From the NCBI GenBank assembly GCA_021815405.1, contig JAKAGV010000004.1:124001-188000 (forward strand): DNA of 64,000 nt, read 5' to 3'. The notes beneath the pieces are model-generated. The model made no database searches, was not told the DNA's origin, and was given only the letters and a program-made list of their open reading frames with translations. Source of the DNA: Bacteroidota bacterium (GTDB taxonomy: Bacteria > Bacteroidota > Ignavibacteria > Ignavibacteriales > Ignavibacteriaceae). Positions 8,683 through 19,185 of this stretch are shown here, in pieces. Numbering within the stretch: position 1 is the stretch's first letter; each line of letters opens with the position of its first letter. Made by a program: the position numbers and the translations under genes.

Positions 8683-10593
8683 ATGATTGGGAGTATAATT
8701 GAAAATTACAAAGTTGTTTCAATCCTCGGCGAAGGTGGAATGGGGATTGTTTACAAAGCTTTCGATCTAAAACTTGAAAGATTTGTTGCAATAAAAATTC
8801 TTTCTCCTCATGCTTTAATGAATCCTCAATTCATTGCAAGATTCAAACGGGAAGCAAAAAACCAAGCAAAACTTATACATCAGAATATCGTTCCGGTTTA
8901 CGGCTTTACCGAAGACAGCGGTACAATTGGAATTGTTATGGAATACGTTGAAGGCGAAACTCTTGAAAACATGATTAGGCGTAAGGGGAGACTTGAACTT
9001 GTTGAATCGCTTTCTATTCTTAAACAGGTGCTTATAGGTGCCGGATATGCTCATTCAAAAGGATTTGTGCACCGCGATCTGAAACCTTCAAACATAATTA
9101 TCTCTACAGAAGGTACTTCCAAAATAATGGACTTCGGGATTTCGAAATCTCTTAATGAATCAAAAGGTATTACCAAGACCGGAACTAAAATCGGGACCAT
9201 TTTATATATGAGTCCGGAACAGATAAAGGCTATGGAGCCTACAAATCAAAGCGATATTTACTCTCTTGGCATTACGTTTTATGAAATGCTTGATGGAAGA
9301 ACTCCATTTGATGCGCCAACAGAATATGAGATTATGGAAGCGCATTTGAAAAAGAATCCTGCTAAACTTTCCGGCAGAATAGAAAACATCCCTTCGGAAG
9401 TTGATTCTATACTTGGTAAAGCACTTCATAAATCTAAAGAAAAAAGATATAAGACATGTGAAGAATTTTTATTTGACGTTGAAAATTTGTACCAGCAAGT
9501 AACTCAACCGATGGTTCAAAAGAGAAAAAGGAAAACAAAATCATTTGAAACTACCGCAGTTCAAATTGAGGATAAACCTTCATTTAAAACTAAAGTACGT
9601 TTTTATTCATTTGCATTTTTATTTGTCTGCTTGTTCGGACTTTTGTTTTATTTTGTTTACACAACTGTATCAGAGTTTTGGGAAAGCCCTGGAACTCCGC
9701 ATTCATTATTCTCTTTTGGTTCTAGTAAAGTTATAAATTACAATTGGAAAGCTTTACCTTCACCTACATTTAATTCATTAAACTCAATTTATTTTATCAA
9801 CGACTCGATTGGTTATGCCTGTGGCAACCAGGGAACAGTTATCAAAACTGTAAACGGAGGAAATTCATGGAGTGTCTTAAGCGATTCATCTATAATAGAT
9901 TTAAATAATATAAAATTTATTGATTATCAGCGCGGTTTTATAGTCGGTGAAAAAGGAACAATCCTGCTTACTTCTGACGCTGGAAAAAATTGGCAAAAAA
10001 ATTTATGGGATACTACTGTAACTTTCTTTAAAATTTATTTTTTGAAAGATAATATTGTCGGATTTATTGTTGGGGCAAATGGAACAATTCTAAAAACAAA
10101 CGACAGCGGCAAAACCTGGTACCAGGTTAACACACCAACAAAAGATTTATTGTACAGTATTTCTTTCTCAAATGATTATGACGGAATTGCTGTAGGATGG
10201 AATGGGACAATATTAAATACTTCAGACCAAGGTAAAACCTGGATTTTGGAGAAACATTTAACAGATAAATATTTAAAAGATGCAGCTTTCGCTAACGATA
10301 AAGATGGAATTATTGTCGGCGGCACTGGAGAAGTCTTAAGAAGCCAGAACTCCGGAAAAGATTGGGAAAAAATAAATTTGAATACTTTCTCAGGTTTATT
10401 TTCAGTCTTTTTTACTGATGATAACCGGGGATTTATTCTAGGGAACAAAGGAGAGATTTGGATTTCCAACGATTCGGGAAAAAATTGGAAATTAACGAAT
10501 AGCGGAGTTTATGTTTCGCTAACGGCAGTTTCCGAAACACCATCAAAAAAAATATTTGTTGCCGGATACAACGGTTTAATACTATCAAATTGA
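8683..10593 (+). CDS. Transmembrane Ser/Thr protein kinase with YCF48-type beta-propeller ectodomain
   Basis: The N-terminal ~270 residues are a complete Hanks-type kinase: glycine loop GEGGMGIVY, catalytic K38, H130-R-D132 and D150-F-G. After a basic juxtamembrane stretch comes one membrane helix (about residues 307–330). The outer ~290 residues hold six repeats of the form GxxGxIxxTxDxGxxW plus a closing half-repeat, which is the YCF48/HCF136 propeller pattern. Most bacterial kinases of this kind carry PASTA domains instead. It probably senses an envelope signal and phosphorylates cytoplasmic targets, opposed by the adjacent PP2C phosphatase. murA follows 70 bases later, so cell-wall control is possible but inferred only from position. 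Confidence 0.93.
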   Translation: MIGSIIENYKVVSILGEGGMGIVYKAFDLKLERFVAIKILSPHALMNPQFIARFKREAKNQAKLIHQNIVPVYGFTEDSGTIGIVMEYVEGETLENMIRRKGRLELVESLSILKQVLIGAGYAHSKGFVHRDLKPSNIIISTEGTSKIMDFGISKSLNESKGITKTGTKIGTILYMSPEQIKAMEPTNQSDIYSLGITFYEMLDGRTPFDAPTEYEIMEAHLKKNPAKLSGRIENIPSEVDSILGKALHKSKEKRYKTCEEFLFDVENLYQQVTQPMVQKRKRKTKSFETTAVQIEDKPSFKTKVRFYSFAFLFVCLFGLLFYFVYTTVSEFWESPGTPHSLFSFGSSKVINYNWKALPSPTFNSLNSIYFINDSIGYACGNQGTVIKTVNGGNSWSVLSDSSIIDLNNIKFIDYQRGFIVGEKGTILLTSDAGKNWQKNLWDTTVTFFKIYFLKDNIVGFIVGANGTILKTNDSGKTWYQVNTPTKDLLYSISFSNDYDGIAVGWNGTILNTSDQGKTWILEKHLTDKYLKDAAFANDKDGIIVGGTGEVLRSQNSGKDWEKINLNTFSGLFSVFFTDDNRGFILGNKGEIWISNDSGKNWKLTNSGVYVSLTAVSETPSKKIFVAGYNGLILSN

Positions 10594-10663
10594 TTTTACA
10601 TTTTCTAATCTTTAACTTTCTCTTGAAAGATGATTTTAACTTTTACACTGTAATGAGGAAAAT

Positions 10664-11929
10664 TTGGATAAATTTGTAATACACGGCGGCAATAAAATTT
10701 CAGGTTTTATAGAAGTAAGCGGAGCTAAGAATGCTTCTCTCGCTTTAATGCCTGCTTCTCTGCTTGCATCCGGTACTTCAATTTTGTACGGCACACCTGA
10801 GTTAAATGACGTTTTTACAATGATGAAATTGTTGAATCATCTCGGAGTGGAGACTGATTTTCAAAATCACATATTAAAATTAAATACTGAAAATATTATT
10901 AGTCAGGATGCACCTTACGAACATGTAAAAAAAATGCGCGCATCGGTTTATGTCCTTGGTCCCTTGCTTACTAGATTTGGTACAGCGAAAGTTTCTTTAC
11001 CCGGAGGCTGCGCCTGGGGACCACGACCGATAAATCTTCATATTGAAGGTTTGAAGAAAATGGGTGCCGAAATAGATTTAGCAGAAGGATACATTATTGC
11101 CAAATCGAAAAAACTTAATGGTGCAAAAATAAATTTTGATATTTCATCCGTAGGTGCTACTGGAAATATTTTGATGGCAGCAGTGCTAGCAAAAGGAACT
11201 ACAATAATCAACAATGCCGCTATGGAACCTGAGATTTCAAATCTTGCAGAGTTTCTTTCAAAGATGGGAGCTAAAATTAGCGGAATAAACACTTCATCTC
11301 TTGAAATAGAAGGTGTTGATGAATTAAAGCCGGTTGAAATAAATACTATTCCGGATAGGATTGAAGCCGGTACACTTTTGATTGCAGCAGCAATAACTAA
11401 AGGCGAGATTACTTTGGAAAATTTCTCATCAAAATATTGCGAAGCGATTCTTGCAAAGCTTGAAAGCAGCGGCTGCCAAATAATTGTTGATGATCAGAAG
11501 ATTCATTTGAAAAGTTCAGCCGATGAAATTCATCCATCCGATGTAACGACGGCAATCTACCCGGGATTTCCAACTGACATGCAAGCACAATGGACGGCTT
11601 ATATGTCACTTGCCGACGGAGCTTCTACAGTAACGGATACCATTTATCTAGACCGCTTCAAACACGTACCGGAACTTGTTCGTCTAGGTGCAAACATTAC
11701 TGTAAATGAAAATATTGCTGTCATCAAAGGAACTAAAAAATTATTGGGTGCTAAGGTAATGTCAACTGATCTACGTGCCAGTGCAAGTCTTGTTTTAGCC
11801 GGTCTGGCTGCCGAAGGCACTACTGAAGTTCTACGTGTTTATCATCTCGACCGCGGTTATCAGAGAATCGAGGAAAAACTTCGCTCATTAGGTGCAGATA
11901 TTGAAAGAGTCGAAGGGAAAGAATATTAA
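10664..11929 (+). CDS. murA: UDP-N-acetylglucosamine 1-carboxyvinyltransferase
   Basis: The enzyme transfers enolpyruvate from PEP to UDP-GlcNAc, the first committed step of peptidoglycan synthesis. The catalytic cysteine is present at residue 116 in [10 protein letters not shown], the fosfomycin-sensitive form. The 421-residue length is standard. Translation starts at TTG, supported by GAGG six bases upstream; no better ATG fits the conserved N-terminus (KFVIHGG). The gene sits between the kinase and a metallopeptidase gene whose GTG start is two bases past the murA stop. Confidence 0.96.
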   Translation: MDKFVIHGGNKISGFIEVSGAKNASLALMPASLLASGTSILYGTPELNDVFTMMKLLNHLGVETDFQNHILKLNTENIISQDAPYEHVKKMRASVYVLGPLLTRFGTAKVSLPGGCAWGPRPINLHIEGLKKMGAEIDLAEGYIIAKSKKLNGAKINFDISSVGATGNILMAAVLAKGTTIINNAAMEPEISNLAEFLSKMGAKISGINTSSLEIEGVDELKPVEINTIPDRIEAGTLLIAAAITKGEITLENFSSKYCEAILAKLESSGCQIIVDDQKIHLKSSADEIHPSDVTTAIYPGFPTDMQAQWTAYMSLADGASTVTDTIYLDRFKHVPELVRLGANITVNENIAVIKGTKKLLGAKVMSTDLRASASLVLAGLAAEGTTEVLRVYHLDRGYQRIEEKLRSLGADIERVEGKEY

Positions 11930-11931
11930 TT

Positions 11932-14157
11932 GTGTCCTTAATAAAGAAATTAATCGGATACTATGACTACCTACCTGTCTATTTAATTTTACTTTTTCTT
12001 TTTAACCTGCTTTTCCTTCAACTCCCACTACTTGGAGTTTTTGGATACGAATTTTCCGCTGTTAACGCAATTCTAATTGTCTTGTTCGCAGGATTATATT
12101 TTATCCCAATCTTAAAGAAAGTAAGATCTGATCCAAAGCAGGCAAAAAATTATTACCAGGCAATTTATGCAGCTGCTATTTCATTTTTGCTGATACCATT
12201 GCTGGTCACTTTAACTCATTCACTATTGACGTATGCATGTTCCATAAAAGACGGGTTGCTTTTTTATTTAGTAATCACAACGCCTTCTGTTTTGATTGGC
12301 TTTACTTTGTCACTTATCAGTGTTAACCTTTCTAAAAAGATTAACAGAATTATTTTCATTTTAATTTTTATTCTAATATTGATTATCCCATTATTCGAAT
12401 TTTATTTCAATCCGCAAATTTATTTCTTTAATCCAATTTTCGGTTTTTTTTCAGGAACGATTTACGATGAAAGATTAAGCGTTTCAACAAAGCTGATAGG
12501 CTATAGAGTATTGAACATTCTCTACTTCACTGTGATTTCAATTTTCTTATACAAATTATTACTGAAGAATTCTCAGCGTAACAAAATAATAATATATGTT
12601 TCCATTATTCTGTTAGCGGTAGTTTTCATTTATTTTTCTCCTCAGCTTGGATACTCAACAACGTTTGGAAGATTAAATTCTGATTTATCAGGAGAATTAG
12701 AAACCGAACATTTCATCATCCATTATCCGCAGGAGTTGAATACAAAGCTCGTGAAGGCAATTGCCATCTACCATGAGTATGATTATTCCGAACTAAAAAA
12801 ATTTTTCGGCTTTGATTACCCGGGGAAAATAAATTCCTATTTATTCCGGGATAATGAACAGAAGAAAAAATTATTCGGAACTGCTGCTGCAGATGTTGCT
12901 AAACCCTGGCTCAACTGTGCTTTCATTACTTATTCTGATTTTGACGCAACATTGAAACATGAGCTTGCGCATTGTTATTCTTCTCAGTTCGGTTCGGGGA
13001 TATTAAAAGTAGCAGCCTGGCTTAATCCTTATTTAATAGAAGGTGTTGCTGTTGCAGCAGATCCGGTTTATGATGACAATAACATTAACTTTATGGCTTC
13101 CTTAGCTTACAACAATGGTTTCAAACCCGATCTCAATAATTTTTTTAACGGACTTAGCTTCTATACTGAAGCTTCGTCATCATCATACATTTATGCAGGT
13201 TCGTTTACCAGCTTCCTTATAAAAACTTATGGGATAAATAAATTCGAGCAATTTTATAAAGATGGAATTTTTAGAAATACTTATAAAACTCAATTGTCCG
13301 AAGTACTAAGGAAATATTATTCAACCTTGTCTGATTCTGAAATTGCAAACAGGAAAGATGAGGCTACTTATTATTTTGGACGAACTTCAATATTTTATAA
13401 AAAGTGCCCGCGTTTCGTTGAAGATAGAATCAGTAAAGCTTGGAATTCCTTTTATATAAAAGATTATAATAGATCTATAATGTTTTTCCGGGAAGCTTTG
13501 AAAGTTACCAATAATTATTCGGCAATAATTGGTTATGCAAGCTGCCTGCAGGAAAAAGATTCATTAAAAGAAGCTATAAATTTCTTAGGTGAAAATATAA
13601 ATCAATTCAGAAATTCTGCGTATTTTTATAGTCTGGAATTAAAACTTGCAGATTTGTATTCTTTATCCAATAATTTTTCTGAAGCAGATACGATTTATAG
13701 TAATCTGGTTTTTCAGCATCCTAGCCGGACATATTTTTATTTAGCTAACCTGCGGCTGGATTTGATGAATTCGGATTCTTTACTCGAACAATATCTTAAA
13801 GGAAATAATTTCGACAAATTTTATATCCTAAAGGAATTCAATTCCCGCAAGTATGATTATTATTCGATTCCGGTAATGATAGATCTGGCAAATTTCTTTG
13901 ATGAAAGCTATGATTTATTCATTTCAATATTTCAGAATAAACTTGAAGTAACTGATTTTGCAAGCAGCTATGCAATGTACAAACTTTCTAACTATATGTT
14001 AGAACATCTGGATTTTTATAACGCTAGAAAGATGGCAGCGTTGGCAATGAGATTCAAAGGAGATAAGAATTATGAAAGCAGGCTTCAAGAAAACTATTAC
14101 AAAACGAATTGGTTTTACCTCCATCAGAATATATTAAATAAGATTAAATGGAAATAA
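11932..14157 (+). CDS. Polytopic membrane protein with gluzincin-type metallopeptidase and TPR-like tail
   Basis: The 741-residue protein begins at GTG two bases after murA. The first ~235 residues contain about seven hydrophobic helices. A soluble domain then has the zinc motif H343-E-L-A-H347 and a downstream E370 in LIEGVAVA, which fits a gluzincin (peptidase MA-like) site. The C-terminal ~300 residues look like TPR helices (FFREALKVTNNYSAIIGYASCLQEKDSLKEAI). It is probably a membrane protease facing the periplasm, but substrate and topology are not known. Its last ten bases overlap the tRNA nucleotidyltransferase gene. Confidence 0.8.
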   Translation: MSLIKKLIGYYDYLPVYLILLFLFNLLFLQLPLLGVFGYEFSAVNAILIVLFAGLYFIPILKKVRSDPKQAKNYYQAIYAAAISFLLIPLLVTLTHSLLTYACSIKDGLLFYLVITTPSVLIGFTLSLISVNLSKKINRIIFILIFILILIIPLFEFYFNPQIYFFNPIFGFFSGTIYDERLSVSTKLIGYRVLNILYFTVISIFLYKLLLKNSQRNKIIIYVSIILLAVVFIYFSPQLGYSTTFGRLNSDLSGELETEHFIIHYPQELNTKLVKAIAIYHEYDYSELKKFFGFDYPGKINSYLFRDNEQKKKLFGTAAADVAKPWLNCAFITYSDFDATLKHELAHCYSSQFGSGILKVAAWLNPYLIEGVAVAADPVYDDNNINFMASLAYNNGFKPDLNNFFNGLSFYTEASSSSYIYAGSFTSFLIKTYGINKFEQFYKDGIFRNTYKTQLSEVLRKYYSTLSDSEIANRKDEATYYFGRTSIFYKKCPRFVEDRISKAWNSFYIKDYNRSIMFFREALKVTNNYSAIIGYASCLQEKDSLKEAINFLGENINQFRNSAYFYSLELKLADLYSLSNNFSEADTIYSNLVFQHPSRTYFYLANLRLDLMNSDSLLEQYLKGNNFDKFYILKEFNSRKYDYYSIPVMIDLANFFDESYDLFISIFQNKLEVTDFASSYAMYKLSNYMLEHLDFYNARKMAALAMRFKGDKNYESRLQENYYKTNWFYLHQNILNKIKWK

Positions 14158-15554
14158 ATTATAAAGAAGAATTTTGGAATTACGATTTCATTCGAACTGC
14201 TTCTTTAATAGCAGATGAAATGAAGGTGGAGCTATATGCAGTCGGCGGTTTCATAAGGGATTTGATTTTAGGCAGACAAAGAAATGAAATAGATTTTCTT
14301 GTTATAGGAAACGGAACAGACTTTGCTGCCAAACTTGCTGAGAAATTAGGAATAAGTCAGATTTCTATCTTCAAGAATTTTGGAACTGCGCATTTTAGAT
14401 ATCACGATTTTGATCTTGAATTTGTCGGCGCTAGAAAAGAATCTTATGACAGAGGCAGCCGCAAACCGGAAGTAGAAGCAGCAAGCTTTGATGAAGATAT
14501 TTCTCGGAGAGATTTTACAATTAACACTCTTGCCGTTTCCTTGAACAATCTGAACTTCGGAGAATTAATCGATAAATATAACGGAGTTTTGGACATTCAT
14601 AATCGAATCATCAGAACACCAATCGATCCTTTAATTACCTTTGATGATGATCCGTTACGAATAATGCGGGCATACAGATTTGCTTCACAGCTAAATTTCA
14701 TTGTTGATGGATCAATTAATACCGCTTCCGCAAAGCTAAGAGATAGATTAAAGATTGTTTCTCAGGAAAGAATTACTGATGAGTTCTTGAAAATATTATC
14801 ATCTTCAAAACCTTCCATTGGTCTGAAGCTGCTCTACAATTCTGGCATTTTGGAAGTTATTTTTCCTGAAGTGGCTAATCTATATGGAGTTGATCAAAGA
14901 AAAGATTTTCATCATAAAGATGTTTTTCTACATACCTGCCAGGTGGTTGATAATGTTGCAAAAGTATCCGATAATGTTTGGCTTCGGTTTGCAGCTCTTA
15001 TGCATGATATTGCCAAACCGCAAACTAAAAAGTTTGTTGAAGGCACCGGTTGGACCTTTCATGGTCATGAAGAACTTGGTGCAAGAATGATGAAATCAAT
15101 TTTCAAAAAGTTGAAGCTTCCTTTGACTAAATTGGATTATGTTGAAAAACTTGTAAGGCTTCATTTAAGACCAATTGCTCTTGCAAAGGAGGAAGTAACC
15201 GATTCAGCAATTAGAAGGCTTATTGTTTCAGCAGGCGAGGACTTAGAGGATTTAATATCTTTATGCCGCGCAGATATTACAAGCAAAAACCAGGATAAGG
15301 TAAATAAATATCTTGAGAACTATGAAATTGTAATGAAGAAAGTATGGGAAGTTGAAGAGAAGGATAAGCTGCGTGCTTTCCAATCGCCAGTTAGAGGTGA
15401 CGAGATAATGAAAGTCTGTAATATTCCTCCTTCAAAGAAAGTTGGTGAGATAAAATCCGCCATTGAGGACGCAATCCTTGACGGTAAAATCGGAAATAAT
15501 TATGAGGAAGCTTTTCAATATCTTCTTGAAATTAAAGATCGGTTTTTTCGCTAA
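14148..15554 (+). CDS. CCA-adding enzyme / poly(A) polymerase family nucleotidyltransferase with HD domain
   Basis: The 468-residue protein has the class II nucleotidyltransferase head (GGFIRDLILGR followed by the metal-binding NEIDFLVIG), the RRDFTINTLA motif, the tRNA-binding helices, and an HD domain (FAALMHDIAKP, with H and D of the metal site). It should repair or add the 3' CCA of tRNAs in the cytoplasm. That fits this genome, where two of the three tRNA genes in the window lack encoded CCA. It overlaps the upstream peptidase gene by ten bases. A pure poly(A) polymerase role cannot be excluded. Confidence 0.9.
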   Translation: MEINYKEEFWNYDFIRTASLIADEMKVELYAVGGFIRDLILGRQRNEIDFLVIGNGTDFAAKLAEKLGISQISIFKNFGTAHFRYHDFDLEFVGARKESYDRGSRKPEVEAASFDEDISRRDFTINTLAVSLNNLNFGELIDKYNGVLDIHNRIIRTPIDPLITFDDDPLRIMRAYRFASQLNFIVDGSINTASAKLRDRLKIVSQERITDEFLKILSSSKPSIGLKLLYNSGILEVIFPEVANLYGVDQRKDFHHKDVFLHTCQVVDNVAKVSDNVWLRFAALMHDIAKPQTKKFVEGTGWTFHGHEELGARMMKSIFKKLKLPLTKLDYVEKLVRLHLRPIALAKEEVTDSAIRRLIVSAGEDLEDLISLCRADITSKNQDKVNKYLENYEIVMKKVWEVEEKDKLRAFQSPVRGDEIMKVCNIPPSKKVGEIKSAIEDAILDGKIGNNYEEAFQYLLEIKDRFFR

Positions 15555-15730
15555 TTGCTTTTTGGCATCGGAATTACCGTTTATTTAATTATGCCGCCGC
15601 TTATAATTAAGTTAGTTAAAATATGTGGAGATTCCATATTTTTGTACAAGAAATTATTAGATGTATGATAACTTTTTCTATTTTGATTTGTCTAAGAGCA
15701 AATTGAAAGATTTAATAATAAATACCGGAG

Positions 15731-17101
15731 TTGATAATGCGAGTTTTTCTGGGGTTTCTAATTGTTTCAATGTTGTCGGCTTTTTCGTATGGACAGAAAG
15801 TTCTTACGCTTCACGAAGCAATAAACGTAGCGCTTCATAGAAATACAACGTTACAAAAGTCAATTAATAATATTAAATCGTCCGAATCAAATTTAACAGC
15901 GGCATACGGCGGGCTCCTGCCAAATCTAGGTGCCTCAGCGGGATATGGCTGGACGCGTAACGTAACTCCTGGAACAAGCGGAAGAACATACACTATTAGC
16001 GGCATAACATTTAATACTCCGCCCACACCAAGTTCTACCACGGATAATTATAACTATTCAGTCGGAGTTCAGGGTTCCTGGACTTTGTTTGATGGTCTTT
16101 CTAACCTCTTGAACGTTTCTCAATCGAAAAAGAATTTGGAATCTGCCAGACTTCAGTTAGAAAATCTAAAGCAGAATACGGTATTCCAAACAATCAATTT
16201 GTATTATACCGTAATTGACAACCAGCAGCTTGTAAAAGTTAAAGAAGACAACGTTGCTTGGAATAAGAGAAATGTTGAGACTGTTACCGAAAGGAACAAA
16301 CTTGGTGCTGTTACTCTGGCTGATGTTTATTCTGCTCAGGTGCAGGAAGGAAATGCAGAAGTTGATTTGATTCAAACAAAGAATTCACTAGAGACCTCAA
16401 TAAGTCAACTGTTGTATTATTTAGGACTTGATGTTTTACAAAAATATTCTTTTAGTGACTCACTAACTTCAAAGGAAGAAAGTATTTTGAATACGAATAT
16501 ATCGGACGAGTATTCGGGATTAGAGTCTATGGTTAAGGAAGCATTGGCAAATAGAGCTGATTATAAAAGTGCTGTTCTTGATTATGAAGCTGCTGAAAAT
16601 GGGGTCGGCATAGCTGAAGGAGGGTATTATCCAAACTTGACGACCAGGTACGGATATAATTCCTACGTATACAGTCTGTCGGATCTAAATAAATCCAGAA
16701 GCTACTCTATAAATTTAAACTTAAATATTCCTATTTTCGAAGGATTCAGTATTGACAATCAGGTTCAAATGGCAAAAGTTAATGCAATGAATAAGAAGGT
16801 AGACCTTGAAGATTTAACCAGAACAATAAAGCAAAACCTGCAGCAGACATTTTTAAATGCACAGGCTGCAAAGAAAAGCTTAGATGTTAACAGAAGAAAC
16901 GTTCAGGCAGCAGATGAAAATTTAAAAATTGCGCAGGAAAAATATGCACTCGGTTCAGGTACTTTACTTGACGTATTGATAGCAAATTCAAATTACACTA
17001 CTGCACGTACAAACTTTATCAACTCCGAGTTCCAGTACATCGTTCTTAACGAACAACTGAAATATTATCTCGGTGTACTTAATTACGAGAATTACGAATA
17101 A
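15731..17101 (+). CDS. TolC-family outer membrane efflux protein
   Basis: A signal peptide (MIMRVFLGFLIVSMLSAFSYG) is followed by two outer-membrane-factor repeats, each with long helices and a strand pair (for example NLLNVSQSKKNLESARLQLE and the later QMAKVNAMNKKVDLEDLTR). The 456-residue length is typical of TolC-type trimeric channels that span the outer membrane and periplasm. It heads the exporter operon whose adaptor, ATPase and permeases follow on the same strand. Confidence 0.93.
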   Translation: MIMRVFLGFLIVSMLSAFSYGQKVLTLHEAINVALHRNTTLQKSINNIKSSESNLTAAYGGLLPNLGASAGYGWTRNVTPGTSGRTYTISGITFNTPPTPSSTTDNYNYSVGVQGSWTLFDGLSNLLNVSQSKKNLESARLQLENLKQNTVFQTINLYYTVIDNQQLVKVKEDNVAWNKRNVETVTERNKLGAVTLADVYSAQVQEGNAEVDLIQTKNSLETSISQLLYYLGLDVLQKYSFSDSLTSKEESILNTNISDEYSGLESMVKEALANRADYKSAVLDYEAAENGVGIAEGGYYPNLTTRYGYNSYVYSLSDLNKSRSYSINLNLNIPIFEGFSIDNQVQMAKVNAMNKKVDLEDLTRTIKQNLQQTFLNAQAAKKSLDVNRRNVQAADENLKIAQEKYALGSGTLLDVLIANSNYTTARTNFINSEFQYIVLNEQLKYYLGVLNYENYE

Positions 17102-17126
17102 AATTTATTATAGGAGAATATTTAAA

Positions 17127-18410
17127 ATGGCTAACGGGAAGAAAAAGAAATCGAAAAAGAAAGTAATGATATTTTCCGGTATAGGAGTACTTGTTATCGC
17201 TTTAGTGCTTATTGCAATACTCGGCGGAAGCAGAGATGAAGTTATTCCTGTTCAAATTGAAAAGGTTGCTAAGCGAACTATTACTCAAAGTGTAACTGCA
17301 ACTGGTACACTTGATCCGGAGTTTAAAGTAGTAATTACACCTGAGGTTACCGGTGAAATTGTAAAACTTCCTATAAAGGAAGGGCAGTATGTAAAGAAAG
17401 GCGATCTGCTTGCTCAAATTAAATCAGATGCTTATAGAGCTCAAGTTGAGCAATCGGAAGCTGGTCTTCAGAATGCAAAAGCATCTCTTGCAAATAACAA
17501 AGCACAACTGGATAAAGTAACCGCAGATTACAATAGAACAAAAGAACTGCATGCAAAAAATTTAGCTAGTGATGCAGACCTTGAATCCGCAAAGAGTTCC
17601 TTTTTATCAGCACAGGCTGCTTACCAGGGCGCTCAAGCTCAAATTAAACAAATGGAAGCTGCTTTAAAAGTTCAAACTGATCAGTTAAGTAAATGTACTA
17701 TTTACTCTCCGATGGATGGTGTGGTAAGCCAGTTGAATGTACAACTTGGCGATAGGGTACTCGGAAGCTTTTACAGTCAGGGAACAAATATGATGACTGT
17801 ATCCGATTTAAAGAGTATGCTTGCAGTTGTTGATGTTGATGAAAATGATGTTGTACTCGTTTCTAAAGGCGACACAGCACTTGTAAATATAGATGCTTTC
17901 GGAGACAAACAATTTAAAGGAATAGTTTATCAGATAGGGAATACAGCTGTTACTACCGGTACAGGCACACAGGAACAAGTTGTTAATTTTGAAGTAAAAC
18001 TTAAGTTCTTAGATTATAATCCGGGTTTTAAACCAGGTATGTCTTGCAATGCAAAGATCGAAACAAAGACTTTGAATAACGTAATCAGCGTTCCGATTCA
18101 AAGTGTTACCGCAAGAAGCAATAATCCAATGATGACTGAAAACACCGGTGAATCAAATTCTTCATCTACGAAGAAGAAAGAAAACGGTAGTAATAAAGTA
18201 AAGGAAATAGTATTTATAGTTAAGAACGGAAAAGCAACCTCGGTTCCAGTCACAACAGGAATCAGCGATGATAATTATATTCAAGTAGTCAGTGGTCTTA
18301 AGGGTGGAGAAGAAGTTGTAAGTGGAAGTTATCGTGCAATATCTAGAGATTTACATGACGGTGCAAATGTGAAAGTTGAAAAGCCTAAAACATTCTCCAT
18401 GAATAAATAA
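17127..18410 (+). CDS. HlyD/MacA-type periplasmic adaptor protein
   Basis: This membrane-fusion adaptor has a lysine-rich start, one inner-membrane helix (VMIFSGIGVLVIALVLIAIL), a split lipoyl domain (GEIVKLPIKEGQYVKKGDLLAQI … CTIYSPMDGVVSQLNVQLGD), a coiled-coil hairpin between them, then beta-barrel and membrane-proximal domains. The frame opens upstream at 17073 inside tolC, but ATG 17127 has TAGGAG 11 bases ahead and is the likely start (427 residues). It should link the inner-membrane MacB-like permeases to the TolC channel. Confidence 0.93.
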   Translation: MANGKKKKSKKKVMIFSGIGVLVIALVLIAILGGSRDEVIPVQIEKVAKRTITQSVTATGTLDPEFKVVITPEVTGEIVKLPIKEGQYVKKGDLLAQIKSDAYRAQVEQSEAGLQNAKASLANNKAQLDKVTADYNRTKELHAKNLASDADLESAKSSFLSAQAAYQGAQAQIKQMEAALKVQTDQLSKCTIYSPMDGVVSQLNVQLGDRVLGSFYSQGTNMMTVSDLKSMLAVVDVDENDVVLVSKGDTALVNIDAFGDKQFKGIVYQIGNTAVTTGTGTQEQVVNFEVKLKFLDYNPGFKPGMSCNAKIETKTLNNVISVPIQSVTARSNNPMMTENTGESNSSSTKKKENGSNKVKEIVFIVKNGKATSVPVTTGISDDNYIQVVSGLKGGEEVVSGSYRAISRDLHDGANVKVEKPKTFSMNK

Positions 18411-18425
18411 TTTGGCGGTAGTAAA

Positions 18426-19151
18426 ATGAATATTATAAACATTGAACATATCTCTAAAATTTATCAGGTAGGTACTGAGGAAGTACACGCAATAAGAGAT
18501 ATTTCTCTTCGTATTGATAAGAATGAATACGTTGCAATCATGGGACCATCAGGCTCAGGTAAATCTACTTTAATGAATATGCTCGGATGCCTTGATACCC
18601 CTACATCAGGAAAGTATGATTTTAATGGTGTAAGTGTCAGCGAAATGACTGATAACGATCTAGCAAAAATTAGAAATAAAGAGATTGGTTTCGTGTTTCA
18701 AACGTTCAATCTTCTTGCAAGATCCGACGCCCTTCATAATGTAGAGCTTCCTCTAATCTATGCCGGTGTATCTTCATCTGAAAGAAGAGATAGGGCTGAG
18801 CAGGCTCTGGCTGATGTAGGACTAAAGGAAAGAATGCACCACAAACCTAATGAGCTTTCTGGTGGGCAAAGACAAAGAGTTGCAGTTGCGCGAGCTTTGG
18901 TTACCAAGCCTTCAATCATCTTGGCTGATGAGCCGACTGGAAACCTGGACTCAAAAACCGGCGAAGAAATTATGATTCTTTTCAATGAAATTTATGAGAA
19001 AGGCAACACTATAATTTTAGTTACGCATGAAGAGTATATTGCAGAACATGCGGCAAGAATTATAAGGATTAAAGACGGACTGATTGAATCTGATGCACCG
19101 GTTGCAAACAGGTATATACCCAAAACCCGCTTTGCTGTTGATCATGCTTAA
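18426..19151 (+). CDS. MacB/LolD-type ABC transporter ATPase
   Basis: This 241-residue ATP-binding subunit has Walker [11 protein letters not shown]-loop VFQTFNLL, signature [15 protein letters not shown], Walker [16 protein letters not shown] and the H-loop VTHEE. The signature and NLDS segment place it in the MacB/LolD/FtsE branch, which works with FtsX-like permeases in mechanotransmission rather than classical transport. In E. coli MacB the ATPase and permease are fused; here they are separate genes. It is the only ATPase available to the three permeases that follow. Confidence 0.95.
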   Translation: MNIINIEHISKIYQVGTEEVHAIRDISLRIDKNEYVAIMGPSGSGKSTLMNMLGCLDTPTSGKYDFNGVSVSEMTDNDLAKIRNKEIGFVFQTFNLLARSDALHNVELPLIYAGVSSSERRDRAEQALADVGLKERMHHKPNELSGGQRQRVAVARALVTKPSIILADEPTGNLDSKTGEEIMILFNEIYEKGNTIILVTHEEYIAEHAARIIRIKDGLIESDAPVANRYIPKTRFAVDHA

Positions 19152-19185
19152 TACATTTTTAATTCGGAAAAGATTGGAATAAGTT

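Noticed and set aside
11038-11292. Minus-strand ORF within murA
   Set aside because: Shadow of a conserved essential gene; no independent support.
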